From: Silene conica
Lineage: Eukaryota; Streptophyta; Magnoliopsida; Caryophyllales; Caryophyllaceae
Direction: 5' to 3'
DNA: 64,000 nucleotides
NCBI GenBank assembly: GCA_029255685.2
Contig: CM055312.2
Coordinates: 49,076,202 to 49,140,201, forward strand
The position numbers and the translations under genes are program-made. The notes below the pieces were generated by a model. It had not been told where the DNA came from and did not search any database. It saw only the letters and a list, made by a program, of their open reading frames with translations. This document shows positions 43,945-55,207 of the stretch, one piece after another. The first letter of the stretch is position 1. Each line of letters opens with the position of its first letter.

Positions 43945-44934
43945 CAAGATATTCACAAGGCACGACTAGTTTTTAAAGGTTTCACCCAAGTGCCAGGCTT
44001 GCACTACGATGAAATCTTTGCACCCGTAGTCATGCTACGTTCCATTCGGATTATCTTAGCGATAGCCGCATTTCATGACTATGAAATCTGGCAGGTGGAT
44101 GTTAAAATCGCCTTCTTAAACGGTTATGTGGAGGAAGAGTTGTACATGGTACAACCCGAGGGTTTTATTGATCCTGAACATCCTAAGAAGGTTTGCAAGC
44201 TTAAGCGTTCCATCTATGGACTTAAGCAAGCATCACGGAGTTGGAATCATCGCTTCGACCAAGTGATAAAAGAGAATGGTTTCATTCGATTAATCGAGGA
44301 ACCATGTCTCTATATCAAGTCGAGCGGGAGCAAGATTGTCTTCCTAGTATTGTATGTCGATGACATACTCCTGATTGGGAATGACATACCTTTCCTATCT
44401 TCGGCTAAAGCGTGGTTGAAAAACCATTTCCAGATGAAAGATCTGGGAGAGGCACAAAGAATTTTGGGAATCCGTATCTACAGGGATAGATCACGACGGA
44501 TGTTGTCTTTCAATCAGGAGTCTTATATAGATATGATTCTAGAAAGATTCAGCATGACGAACTCCAAGAAAGGGTTCCTTCCTATGGCTACTGGGCTTCA
44601 CTTGAGCAAGTCTCAAGAAGCTAAGACATTGGAAGAGAAAGAGCGCATGAGTCGGATTCCTTACGCTTCGGCTATTGGATCGATCATGTATGCCATGATA
44701 TGCACACGTCCAGACATTGCATATGCATTGAGTATGACAAGTCGATTCCAAGCACATCCAGGTGAACAACACTGGATGGCCGTGAAAAACATTCTTAAGT
44801 ACCTACGGAGGACTAAAGATTGGGGATTGACTTATGGAGGCGACACGACGCTCTGCGCCACTGGTTACGCAGATGCTAACTTCCAAACGGATCGAGACGA
44901 CTCAAAATCTCAGTCTGGATGCGTCAATTCTTAA
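43945..44934 (+). pseudogene. copia reverse transcriptase
   Basis: It follows in the same frame after the TAA. It has GYVEEELYMVQPEGF and the YVDD catalytic motif (LYVDDILLIGND), then the connection region and first RNase H strand (TGYADANF). At about 44925 (SQSGCVN) sequence jumps to RQFLKGL, a deletion of roughly 35 codons that normally carries the RNase H acidic residue in a TEAEY-type motif, and the frame changes. Confidence 0.87.
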
Positions 44935-45215
44935 AAGGACTATTAGTAGTGCCTAGTTCGAATGACCCGATCACCGTTTATTGTGACAATAAAGGTGCCT
45001 TCTTCCAAGCTAAGGAGCCTAAGTCTAGTAACAAGTCTAGATATGTACAACGGAAAGCTCATCTAATCGGAGATTACGTGGAGCAAAAGGAGATATTTAT
45101 TGATAAGATCGCTACGGATGACAACATAGCCGATCCTCTCACTAAAGCATTACGACGTGATAAGCATGAAGGGCACGTTAATTCCATGGGAATTAAACGT
45201 GTTCCTGAGTTGTAG
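44919..45215 (+). pseudogene. copia RNase H C-terminal end
   Basis: This frame begins after the deletion at RQFLKGL, continues with ITVYCDNKGAFFQ and the His-containing end (DNIADPLTKAL), and finishes at 45215 (IKRVPEL). It is out of frame with the RT part. Confidence 0.83.
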
Positions 45216-47020
45216 TACTCTTTTATGAATTCATGTTATAATTCATTTTCTTGTGTACTCTATTACAACCTCATTGTTATGATATTTTATGTTTTGTTTT
45301 TCATGTGGAATTGTACGCCAATTTTGAACACCACAAAGTGACCTGATTAACATTACATCGTTTTTGGTCCTTGATTACCCACTTGAGCTGATAACTCAGG
45401 TAATCATTTTGTGACGTTGGTTGATGGTGGGTTCAACGAGCCATAAGTCAAACAGTTGACTGACCAATCACAAAGGCGAGTTATACGGATATCTCGTAGG
45501 ACACCCCGTGACAACGTTATAGAGTCCTAAATGTTTATAACATTAGGTACCAGGTCGTGGATAGGACCTCCATAGTGTTCCTTAGAGTCGAGTCTTTTGA
45601 CTTCAACTGTCTCTTGAGATTAAGGCAGATTTTGGGTAACTTTGGTTTCTTTCCCACGGTCTTCCGTAACAGGGGCCAAGAGGATTTTTTCTGGGTTATT
45701 TCATGCTGCGCTTACATCTGCAGGATTCGAGTTGAGGGAAATATCCAAACCCTTATCAGGATTTTATCTTTTCTCAGGGCCACTCAAGGAGTAGTAACTG
45801 AAATGCATGGCCATGCTCGAATACAAATTCGTTTTATCAGTTAAGTTACTCTCTAGTCGGGGAAACCACTCTTGATACAGATCGATTGTAGAATACGACC
45901 TTTGCGAATACGGATTTGCAAATTGTTTTACATTGATTGGGAGAAATTTTAAAAGGATATGAGAATCGGTTATCGCACCTATACTTGTACGGACAAGTGA
46001 GAGTTTGTTGGAGCTGGTGTCCTCCACACGTAGTGTGATAACGTTAAATCTCTTAGTTAGTACAATGACTTATTAAATCTCTTAAAGGATCACAAGGGCA
46101 TACTTTGGTATTATTATCAGTTGATCCACGTTTATCAATAACGGTTGGCTTGCTAGATAAGTTTGACGTTATTGTCATACGGATGACGGTGATCAACTGG
46201 TCTCTATACGTCACACCTATAGAACACGTTTGAGAGATGTGAATGTATGAAAATACAGTCACATTTATGCTGAATACGACTAAACAGTTAGTCAGAGGTA
46301 TTGACTATTAAATTAGTCAATGAGATGTTGAGATAATTATTTAATACGGATTAAATAATGTTAGCTAATACGGATTACATGATTAATTCGTAAATTAAAT
46401 ATAAACAGTTTTATTTAATTAAATATTGAATTCGTGTATTAATATAAGCAGTTATATTAATTTAGCTAATTATACAATATCGTAATTTTTATCAGAACAT
46501 TATTAATGCATCGACTACATTAATATCTGATAACGTCTATACGATTTATAATTAAATCCCGCGAATTATATTTTAGCAATTAGGGTCGAATCACGTATTA
46601 GAATAAGGTAAGAGAGGAAAACTCACTCTCACCCTAACCCTAATTCAGCCGAGTATTACAAATAGAGAGGGACTCTCTTTTTGTGAGACGACTCATACTT
46701 ATTGGTATTTTACACCTCAAGAAAAACTAGGGTTTTGAGAACTGTCTTTTCCCAAAACCTAGATCTCACATCTTAAAACTCACAATAACTCTCCCCATAT
46801 TGCAAGGCAATTGGAGAGCTTTTCTAGCACACGCGGCATCATCTCGGACGAGTCTTGGGTGTAAGTTATAGGAGGAATTTCCATTAAATCCTGTTCTTAG
46901 GCCATTCACGCAAAGGACCTAAGGTTGTATTCTCTCGTTCATGTTTTTTCATCTTATGACTATATTCGCATTTGTAATTTTCGTTATAATCCTGGAAATT
47001 TTAGGGTGAATACATGATTA
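45216..47020 (+). other. copia 3' untranslated region and probable 3' LTR
   Basis: About 1.8 kb without coding sequence. AT-rich stretches near 46.3-46.6 kb are followed by a promoter/leader-like part (AGAGAGGGACTCTC, then CTAGGGTTTTGAG). It is the expected place of the 3' LTR, but with the 5' LTR missing I cannot fix its ends. No purine tract is obvious after the stop. Confidence 0.5.
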
Positions 47021-47024
47021 TTCC

Positions 47025-47475
47025 CCACAATTGCACAATGGGGACATTCTGCGGTTTGGTTTGGGGAATGGTTTTGTGTCACATTCATTTGTTTTACTGC
47101 ATTTTGTTACACGTTTATTGCATTTCTGTCTTGCATCGTATCTTTCATATTTTCCTTGCATATACAAAAAGAAAATCCAAAAAAATAGAAAAATTCAAAG
47201 ATTTAAAAAAAAAATTGCACGTTTACTTTCGCATATAGGTCGAGTCGGAACGATAGTATTTCAATGATGACTTTGTATTTTCGTATGTTTATGCCTGTGC
47301 CTTGCTTGTTAACATGTTTAGTGATAGAATCGTATGCATATCCACGAGTTTTTGTCAACCTTTTTGCTTTTCTTGAGACTTGACTTGACCCTTTGGCAAA
47401 CTACTTCATTTTCTGAGTTTTAGAGCTTATTTTTGGTTTAATTCATAACCAGTTGTTTAGGAATGTGAGTAGTAC
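47025..47475 (+). other. Remnant B internal sequence, first piece
   Basis: It corresponds to the reverse complement of about 29470-29895. It includes the decayed hairpin GCACAAT/ATTCTGC and the internal tract GGTTTGGTTTGGGGAAT at 47053-47069. No protein is visible. Confidence 0.75.
47471..47475. other. Target-site duplication AGTAC, left copy
   Basis: It is repeated at 51401-51405. The uninterrupted relative near 29470 has a single AGTAC at this point, which confirms the duplication. Confidence 0.85.
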
Positions 47476-47481
47476 TTCAAC

Positions 47482-48565
47482 TGATCCGATTATTGATAGG
47501 GTATCAAATCGTCTCTATGATCAAAGATCAATAAGGCAATTTATGTTAGCTATTTTATCATTAATTATCATATGGCTAGTATATTTCCTAGTAAAGATTC
47601 GTTGGGTTTTACAACCATGGGTTAACGAAATAATAATGAAGAGCAAAGCACGACAAACGAGGGCTAGGTGGACGGACCACCGTGTGAAGGTCATGGTCAT
47701 GCGTTTGGGCACAGATCCCAAGGACCGTGTGGCTGCTCATGGGTCACGAAAATCATGGGCTCCATATAGATTTTGGAGTATCTATAATTATTATGTTATT
47801 TTTATTAAGTTAGTTATAGGTTGTTATAAGAGTTTGTTATAGTTTGCTATTTTGTTTGTTAAGGTAGTTATGAGTTTGTTACAAGGTTGTTACAAACTAA
47901 TTACTATCTTATTAGTTAGTTATCCTAGGGTTATTAGGATTAGTTATTTAATTCTTTTAATTCCTAAGATATAGTTTAATTTTAATAAGGATTATATTTA
48001 ATCCATTAGGATAGAAATTAGGACTTCTATTTCGAGGAGGATTCGAGGCTCTTTCGGCCTAGCTTTGGGACGTGTGCCTTAGTATATATAGGGCTCATTG
48101 TTCTCTTTTTTTAGTCAGTCAAATATTCAATCAATAAAAATTCACAAGTTTTCTTTTTAAGGCATTCTTAAAGAAATCTCAAGGACTCATCGAGTGTTGA
48201 TCCGAACCGTTAGTATTTGTCGCGTTTCAAATATTAGCACGAATTACAAACTATAGGACTAGGGAGTAATTCACCATTGTTTATCCTATAGGTCTAGGGC
48301 AAACAAATATCCTTCTACCTTGTGGATTCACCTCAAGACCGTCATAACTACAAACACCATCACCACCGACGGACCATTCACCACCATCATTCACGACGAC
48401 CACCACCACCATAAACGGCCATCATTCATCATCCATCGTTCAATATTTCAAGATTGTTTCAAGATCGTTCCATACTTGGCCTATTTTATTAATTCATTGA
48501 AGATTGTTCTCAAGATTTCCAAGAAAGCTTCCGCGGACGATTTCTTTGCTCAAGAACTCGTATCA
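47482..48565 (+). repeat. Probable small solo LTR inserted in the Tekay-like LTR (1084 bp)
   Basis: It begins TGATCC and ends GTATCA, so TGAT/ATCA termini match. A TATA box (TATATATA, 48083) and AT-rich U3-like sequence fit an LTR. Flanking five bases are TCAAC and GTAAC, a weak match, so the boundaries are less certain. A 129-codon frame at 47453 inside it has no recognised domain. Confidence 0.55.
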
Positions 48566-49682
48566 GTAACATCCTAAAATTTCGGGATTTAAATAACTAA
48601 TTCATTTATGTGGAGATATTTTAAAAGAGTTTTAAATGAGATTTTATTTAATTTCGTAAATTATGTCTTAGCAATTTAATTTTTATGGCCCGAAAATATT
48701 TATGTCGTCAAGTTTATAGTGACCCTAAGTCGGTAAATCTAGCCTAGATCATCTTAAAACTCGTCTCATGGGCCTAACTTGTAATTGGGTCCATTCCCTC
48801 ATCTTCCCTCACAAAAACCCTAACTCTAGCATCCTCCACCTCCTTTCTTCATTTCATTTTTCAGATTTCATAACATAAACACAATCTCCATTTGTATAAA
48901 TTTCACCTTCAATCTTAAAACTCAAATAAAACCTTCGCTACTTATCCGATTGAGACGATTTTCACGCCTATTTCTTCCTCTCACTGCCCTCCATATTTCT
49001 AGGTTACTTCCATCTTACCTGATGGACGTGGCTTTTAGTGCACGTTTTTCGAGACTTACGTTTTTGTTGGTGTTTCTAGTTGTGGGCTTGGTTGATTGGA
49101 GTAGTTTGGAAGCGATTTTTGGTGATTTGTGAAGCTATAAGGTGACGATAATGAGAAAACTCGGCCTTTGCCCTAAATTAATTGGACATGTGAATTCTTG
49201 TTGTTATTGATGTGGGTTTTATGTTTAATAGTTGGTGGGTAATTAGTATCCGTCACATTTTCATGTCATTCATCTCTTACTGTGGCTGTACTGCTGTCGT
49301 TATTGATAGTGTGGGTGTTAGTCATTGCGTAGTAGTTGCTATTGTTAGTGCCAAATTGCTGAACTATTACTCCTAATGTTACTCTATTCTAATGTTCTGC
49401 CGCTATTCTATTGTTCTGCCGCTAATTAGTGTGTCTGTTAATGCATTGTAATTGTCGTCTGTTCTATGGCTACAAAGTTCTACTAATGCTGCTGGGTGTG
49501 AGGTTAATTAATTATTGTGGGTATGCTATAATCGTGGATACCACATTGTTCCAAGTAATTGTTAATTAAATTGTATACGAGCTACTATGTGTAATCATTC
49601 TACTTTATTACTATCTAGCTGCTGTTACTACATTTAACTAATATTTACTGAAGTACTAGGGTATGCATACTACTGTACGTAC

Positions 49683-49752
<70 letters not shown>

Positions 49753-49753
49753 T
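49683..49753. repeat. ATT trinucleotide microsatellite, about 23 repeats
   Basis: An uninterrupted ATT/TAT run within the Tekay-like solo LTR. It is followed by a TACGTACGTGCGTGC stretch. Confidence 0.95.
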
Positions 49754-50536
49754 TACGTACGTGCGTGCTAGTCTGCTTGAATTAATTAATTTACTTACGT
49801 GCTTGCTAGCTTATTTACGTTTAAATATAATACGTTAGAAATCGTTACGAATTAGTAATGTGTTACGGTTTTATTTTAAGAAGCATGTCTAAATGATTAA
49901 TTCGTTAATCGGTTTCCCGAATAATTAAAATACGACTTGTTATATTAATTTCTCACATGTTAATTTTATATAGAAAATATGAGGATATAATATGAAATGT
50001 TAAATTAGTTCTTGTTTCTCTTTTCCGAATGAACTATATATTTAATTTATGGTTCTTTTGTTATTTTATATACGTAATGATTTCCGTAACGAATATACGT
50101 TATATAATATGAATTGTATGCTTGTTTGAAATCCCAAAAATTGGGCGGCACTTATATTAGTTTTCGAACTTGGCTAAGTGTTGATTGGATGTTTAGAAAT
50201 AAATTATATATATCATGTTTGTCAATCGAGTTTGAGTTGTTTAAACCTGTTGTGCGCTGCTATAGTACTCGATTTCTCACCTGATTGCATCGTGTAGCTG
50301 GTTGGCCGTAGTGACTTGGTCCTCACGGTCAGGTCTTAGATTGTCTGCCCGCCTTCGCGCATATCTCGTTCCTAGCTAGTTCGGGTCTTCGGGGTGCTAT
50401 GTTGCACTTGTCGAATCGGGGAGCGTAATCTGTTTGCGCTCCGAGAGTCTGGCCAGGTTTAGACTGGGACAGTCATTTGATGTCGTCCTACCAGGGGGTT
50501 GTATAGTCTGAGATTGGAGATGTCGTAGTATATAGA

Positions 50537-50733
50537 CGAGTCGATTGTCGGCCTGCTCATAGTAGTGTAGTCGAGTCTATTGTTGACTAATCTAGTTAGA
50601 GTCGAGTCAATTGTTGACCTATCTCTTTGTTGGTGGAGTCGAGTCACTTGGTGACCTATCTCTTGTTTGTAGAGTCACTTGGTTGACGTATAGTTGTTGG
50701 AGTCGAGTCACTTGGTGACCTATCTCTTGTTGA
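50537..50733. repeat. Degenerate minisatellite with GTCGAGTC units
   Basis: About six units of 30-37 bp share GTCGAGTCACTTGGTGACC and then TATCTCTTGTTG. The most alike copies start near 50638 and 50701. It lies in the Tekay-like solo LTR and is unrelated to the minisatellite at 38.8 kb. Confidence 0.8.
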
Positions 50734-51400
50734 TGTAAGTGGTTGTTAGTTTGTGTATATGAATGCATGATACTTGGTTATCTTAGTGTTGTTCGTCCAA
50801 GGTATTGGACGACTCTTAGTCTGGTTTCGTAAATGGTTTGGAGTGAAAGACCCCCCGACCGGGCAACCGGAAGGGAGACCGGCTCTCATTTCAAATAGTT
50901 TCCGAAGTTAGTTGAGAGCCTTTGCATAAGTGATGCATGTTGATATGAAGATTGATGTTGATACAAATGCTTCGCATGTTATAAATGTTCGTTGGAGTAT
51001 GTTGGATGCCTTATATGTTATGTGTTATTGACAATAGGTGGCTAGGAGCACTCTAGTCACTCCCCATTGACTGTGGCGCACATGTTGTGTGTGTAGGTAC
51101 ATGAGGCTGTTTGCAGGGGTTACGTTGAGGCTAGCGAGCGATGATCCAATCATCGATGACTTACCTTTATCCTGTAGCTAGACCTTAGACTTATGATTTC
51201 AGTATTTTGTGCCTGTAGGGATATGCTATCCCGGGCTGCCTTGTTTTGTACTTAATACTTATTTATGTTTTATTTCTTCCGCATGTTTAATATTGTTAAG
51301 ACACCTCGCATGTTTTCTTATCATGTCAAAAGTTTTAAATTCCGCGCATTTTTGGCATGTTTTGTATGTTTACTTTTCCGATGCCGCGAGGGGTTTTACA

Positions 51401-51512
51401 AGTACTCCCCTTGAAACATGTTACATCAATATGCATAAACATGAATATGAACTGCTATATACCTGTATGCTATCTTGTTTTGTGAGTCTTGACACGTGCA
51501 CTTGAGGCCCCT
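51401..51512 (+). other. Remnant B internal sequence, second piece
   Basis: It begins with the right AGTAC copy and ends with the left CCCCT copy (51508-51512). It includes TTTGTGAGTCTTGACACGTG, matching the reverse complement near 29425. Confidence 0.75.
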
Positions 51513-52105
51513 TGACACCCGTCGTTGAGGGTGCCAAAGATAAGATTTATAATTACCTCAGCTTAAACTAGATAGAGTAAGTCAATGGTCGAACAACAAG
51601 GATGTGGGGAATGTTTATTGTTTTAGGTTGATGCTTAAGGTAACAAAGTTTGGGGGTTTGGTTGTTTGTTTGATGCTAATTCTAATAAAGCAAAAACAAG
51701 ATGAAACAAAATAAAGATAGGAATAAAACTTATAGTAAAAGATGCTAGGATGGTCGGTTCATAAAAGCTACGATGGTATAAAGACTAAGTCAACATGTAT
51801 TGCAGTCGTGTAAGGGATGTAACAAATCCTCGCGGTCTATGTTACCTAATAGCTCCTTTCGGCCTATGCTATTAGTTCCCAGGTCTCACAATTATTGGGT
51901 GTCAACAATAAGGGTGATTCCTAAATTCTAGGACACATACCTTTCAGTCTTAGTAACCTAGCCGTCTTAAAATGTCAACCAATGCCCTTCCCGTATCTCT
52001 TAATCTTAAGTAAGTCATTACTAACATCCTACAAGTCTCCTTTCAGTCTCATTATAGGGTGTTATAGTCGACGAAGTAAAGCAGTCTGAAAACGTACGCG
52101 AGGTC

Positions 52106-52180
52106 GGTCGATCGACCAACTATTTCAGTTGATCGACTGACTACCTCAGTCGACCGACCAGTTAAGCCACTCGGTCGACC
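52106..52180. repeat. 21-bp-period motif block, four degenerate units
   Basis: Cores at 52106 (GGTCGATCGACC), 52127, 52148 and 52169, all exactly 21 bp apart even though several core bases have changed. Confidence 0.85.
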
Positions 52181-52709
52181 ACGGTCTGCTACAGGTTGAT
52201 TCTGGTCTTATACCATCTACGCAATTAATCACCTACATCCTAACATATGGGTTTAGCTACTCATAACTACAACAATAACGATAATAACAATTGATAAAAC
52301 AGAATTCATAGCAAACAATACGATAAACATGCGATAAACAATAAGGTTTCGGGATTCTACACTAAACCGGATACTAGCAATTCTATTGAAATAACAATTA
52401 GAAACTGAAATCAAAGGAGAATTACCGCAAAACGGAATTAGGGCAGAAGTATGAACTTTATTGAATCCGCGTGGAACGATTGTTTGAGTGAATACTAAGA
52501 ACAATACTAAAACTAAAGAAACTGATATTAAAACTAGATGCTAAAACTGAATGCTAATTGAATGTGTAAAACTTGATACTAAAACTTGATTAAGAATTTA
52601 GATACTTAGCCCTAATCATGAATTAGGCTTAAGTAGGCAAAAACAAAGAGCTTCTTTCATAACCTAATCACGCGTGGGCTTTGCGGAAATCTTTCTGAAA
52701 CTGCGCCTC

Positions 52710-52742
52710 GGTCGACCGACCAGGGTAATTGGTCGGTCGACC
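52710..52742. repeat. 21-bp-period motif pair
   Basis: GGTCGACCGACC at 52710 and GGTCGGTCGACC at 52731, spacer AGGGTAATT. Confidence 0.9.
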
Positions 52743-52809
52743 GGGTATCGGGCCCAACAGGCTTCTGTCTTCATAAGTTGAATTCTGGGCTTGGGATGTC
52801 AGGTACGTT

Positions 52810-52842
52810 GGTCGACCGACAAGGGTAGTCGGTCGGTCGACC
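52810..52842. repeat. 21-bp-period motif pair
   Basis: GGTCGACCGACA at 52810 and GGTCGGTCGACC at 52831, spacer AGGGTAGTC. Confidence 0.9.
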
Positions 52843-53125
52843 GTGTTTCCTGATTGTCAGCCTTGATTTCTTCTTAAATCGGTCTTATGTCCCTTGGTTT
52901 GCACGTTGGGTGATGTTTCCTCCTCGTTCCTTGGTTTCTTCGGTTATGCCAAAATCCTGAGGGTGGCATTTGGCTTGAAATCGCCTCTTTTCCGCATAAT
53001 TCTGCAAAAGAGCATAAAAATACGAAAGTAGACAATTGTTGGGAAATAAAGGCTAAAACATCGTAAATGAGCTTTAAAATGCGTGTGAAAATAGATGTAG
53101 AACATCATAAAATAGACACGCATCA

Positions 53126-53732
53126 CCCCTCTCTCTTATTTTACCCATAAGCCTTATATAACTAAATTTGCCTTGTTGTCCCTAAAACCACATCCCATAC
53201 TTAGCCCACCTTAACCAACCTAGTATTTGTTGTCAATGGAATTTTTTGAGCCATCTTTGGTATTTGTATGTCCTCTTATCCAAAAAAAAACATCTTAACC
53301 TCTTTCACCCATCATACCTCACATATCTTTCTTTACCTCAACATGTGTCAAAGTCACTTGATTAATATGTATATGCACGGTTGCAGAGTTTATTTTCATG
53401 TTAGATTGCAGGCATGTTCTCATGGGTCGAAGTTAGGTGAGTGTCTTTACAAAATCACTTCTTTCTATCTTTTGCATACACTCACCCTGTGCCTATTGTG
53501 TGATTCGAGCGACCCGCGAGAGTCCATTAGGAAAGTCTCTATAGTCGATAGATTTGAAAGTTTGAAAACTTCATAACTTGTTTGCATGATTCATTTACTA
53601 TTTCCTTGTTGACTTGCATTAAATTGGTTTAGGCTTACATGTGCATTTCTCTCTGAGATTGAAATCGTTCCATAGGTTTAAGATCGAGTCTAATTCTTGC
53701 TTGAGGGCAAGCAAGGTTTGGTTTGGGGAATT
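53126..53732 (+). other. Remnant B internal sequence, third piece, ending in a polypurine-type tract
   Basis: It aligns with the reverse complement of about 28429-29400 (with the motif pair and purine-tract part missing) and ends GGTTTGGTTTGGGGAAT (53715-53731) at the LTR edge. Short frames here show no family. Confidence 0.75.
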
Positions 53733-54098
53733 TTATGCGTGTCTACTTTATGATGTTTTACAACTATTTTTACACGCATTTCAGAGCTCATTTACGAGTT
53801 TTTGTCGCTATTCCCTATATTCGTCTACTTTCGTATTTTTATGTTATTTTGCAGAATTATGCGGAAATAAGGCGATTTCGAGCCAAATGCTACCCTTGGG
53901 ATTTTTACATAGCTTAAGGAACCAATGAATGAATACGGAACGAAGTCCACGCGCAATTCAAAGGCCAAAGGAACAACTTATGAAGAATCTAGGGGCTGAC
54001 ACACAGGTGATGCGCACTGGTCGATCGACCAGCATACCTGACGTTCTAAGTCTAGAAGTTCAGAATCAAAGCCCTAAGATCCCATGGGCCCGATAACC

Positions 54099-54131
54099 GG
54101 TCGACCGACTGAGGCCACTGGTTGGTCGACC
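54099..54131. repeat. 21-bp-period motif pair in remnant B LTR
   Basis: GGTCGACCGACT at 54099 and GGTTGGTCGACC at 54120. A single core GGTCGATCGACC lies at 54019. Confidence 0.87.
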
Positions 54132-54651
54132 ACGGCGCAGATTTCAGAACCTCGCAAAAGCCCACGGCGTGATTAGGTCAAGGAAGAAAGCTTTCAAAAA
54201 TTCTTATAAAAGCCTAATCATGTCATTAGGCTAATCATCTTTTAATCTACCAAGTTCTAATCTTAGGTTTCTTTGCTTATTAGTTTACATACAATCTCAT
54301 TAATTTAGTTCTTTAGTTTACATAAGTTCTTTTTAGTTTTATTCACACAACATTCTGTCCCACGCATCTTTTATTCAATTCAATCTTTCAGTTCGGGAAT
54401 TCCTTCTTATTACGATATTTCTCTTTTCGGTTCAGTTTATTATTGTAATTCGTTATTGTTATACCGGCTAGATAGATTCCCGAAACCTTGTTTGTTAATT
54501 GAATGTTTATCGTATTTATCGCTATGAGTATCGTTGTTATTATCGTAGTTATCGTTCTTACTATTTTTATGAGTAGCTACGTATCATATGTTAGGATGTA
54601 GGTAAGTAACGGCGTAGATGGCATGAATTAGGGCGACCTATAGCAGACCTT

Positions 54652-54726
54652 GGTCGACCGACTGGCTTATCTGGTCGGCCGACTGAGGTAGTTAATCGAC
54701 CGACTAGAGTAGCTGGTCGGTCGACC
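54652..54726. repeat. 21-bp-period motif block, four units, in remnant B LTR
   Basis: Cores at 54652, 54673, 54694 and 54715, exactly 21 bp apart, with spacers GGCTTATCT, GAGGTAGTT and AGAGTAGCT. Confidence 0.9.
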
Positions 54727-55207
54727 AACTCCGTGTATGATCAGACCTGTTTTCTTATGTTAATAGCAATATCTTACATCGAGACCGAAAGGAGACTTCT
54801 AGGATGCTTAGTAATGACTAACCCGAGATTGAAAGATAAGGGGAGGCCATTAGTTAACGTTTTAAGACAGCTAGGTTACTAAGACTGAAAGGTATGTGAC
54901 CTAGACATTATGAATCACCCATTTTGTTGACACTCGATATTTGTGAGACCTAGGAACTAATAGCATATGCCATCGTAGCTATAACGATCTGATCATCCTA
55001 ACATCTCTTTTTATCACAGTTTATTCACTTCTTTATTTTAGTCTTATTCCCGTTTTATTTGCTAGACCTAGTTTAATCTCAAACGCAAACATCAAACCCC
55101 CAATTGTTACCCTAAGACATAGACTTAAAACAATTAACACTCCCAATCCTCCTTGTGGTTCGACCCTGACTTTCACTATCTATAGTTAAAGCTAGGAAAT
55201 TATAAAT

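Larger units (their letters stand above)
40907..47020 (+). mobile_element. Decayed Ty1/copia element, 5' end missing
   Basis: The order gag knuckle, protease, integrase, RT, RNase H on the + strand is copia-type. The 5' LTR and N-terminal gag are absent: the sequence begins in gag right at the Tekay-like LTR edge, so that element probably inserted here. Coding is broken by several stops, a fourfold internal duplication and an RNase H deletion. The right boundary is only approximate; at about 47025 sequence changes to Athila-like internal DNA. Confidence 0.85.
47476..51400 (+). repeat. Tekay-like solo LTR (+), interrupted near its start
   Basis: It ends GAGGGGTTTTACA at 51400 and is flanked by AGTAC. 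Its 3' third matches the reverse complement of the LTR at 38016-40906 in scattered conserved blocks (for example CACTCCCCA, GTGGCG, and the GACCCCCCGACCGGG block near 50853). The start is degenerate: only six LTR-like bases (TTCAAC for TGTAAC) precede an inserted element, and LTR sequence resumes at 48566. Net length is about 2.84 kb. No internal coding region, so it is a solo LTR of a family related to, but diverged from, the one at 38 kb. Confidence 0.72.
51513..53125 (-). repeat. Athila-like solo LTR, minus orientation (1613 bp), TSD CCCCT
   Basis: It starts TGACACCC and ends ACGCATCA, clearly related to the LTRs of the nested element but diverged. It is flanked by a perfect CCCCT at 51508-51512 and 53126-53130, with no internal region between, so it formed by recombination between the two LTRs of a lost element. 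Confidence 0.9.
47025..55207 (+). mobile_element. Athila-like remnant B (3' internal part and 3' LTR), with insertions
   Basis: Pieces at about 47025-47475, 51401-51512 and 53126-53732 align in order with the reverse complement of the nested element's 3' internal region, followed by an LTR at 53733. Gag and all coding parts are absent. Two younger insertions (47476-51400 and 51513-53125) carry their own target duplications, and element C cuts off the LTR at 55207. Confidence 0.82.
53733..55207 (+). repeat. Remnant B 3' LTR, start mutated and end cut off
   Basis: It begins TTATGCGTGTC where relatives have TGATGCGTGTC and runs to GGAAATTATAAAT at 55207, where element C starts. The expected last 30-40 bp (CCCTCAACGACGGG-type end) are missing from this side. 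Confidence 0.8.

Noticed and set aside
47453-47842. 129-codon + strand ORF with a hydrophobic segment
   Set aside because: It spans the remnant B/solo LTR boundaries and so cannot be an old gene. No similarity recognised.
48320-48577. 85-codon ORF rich in Thr and His
   Set aside because: It runs through the end of a probable solo LTR into the next LTR. Composition is low complexity.
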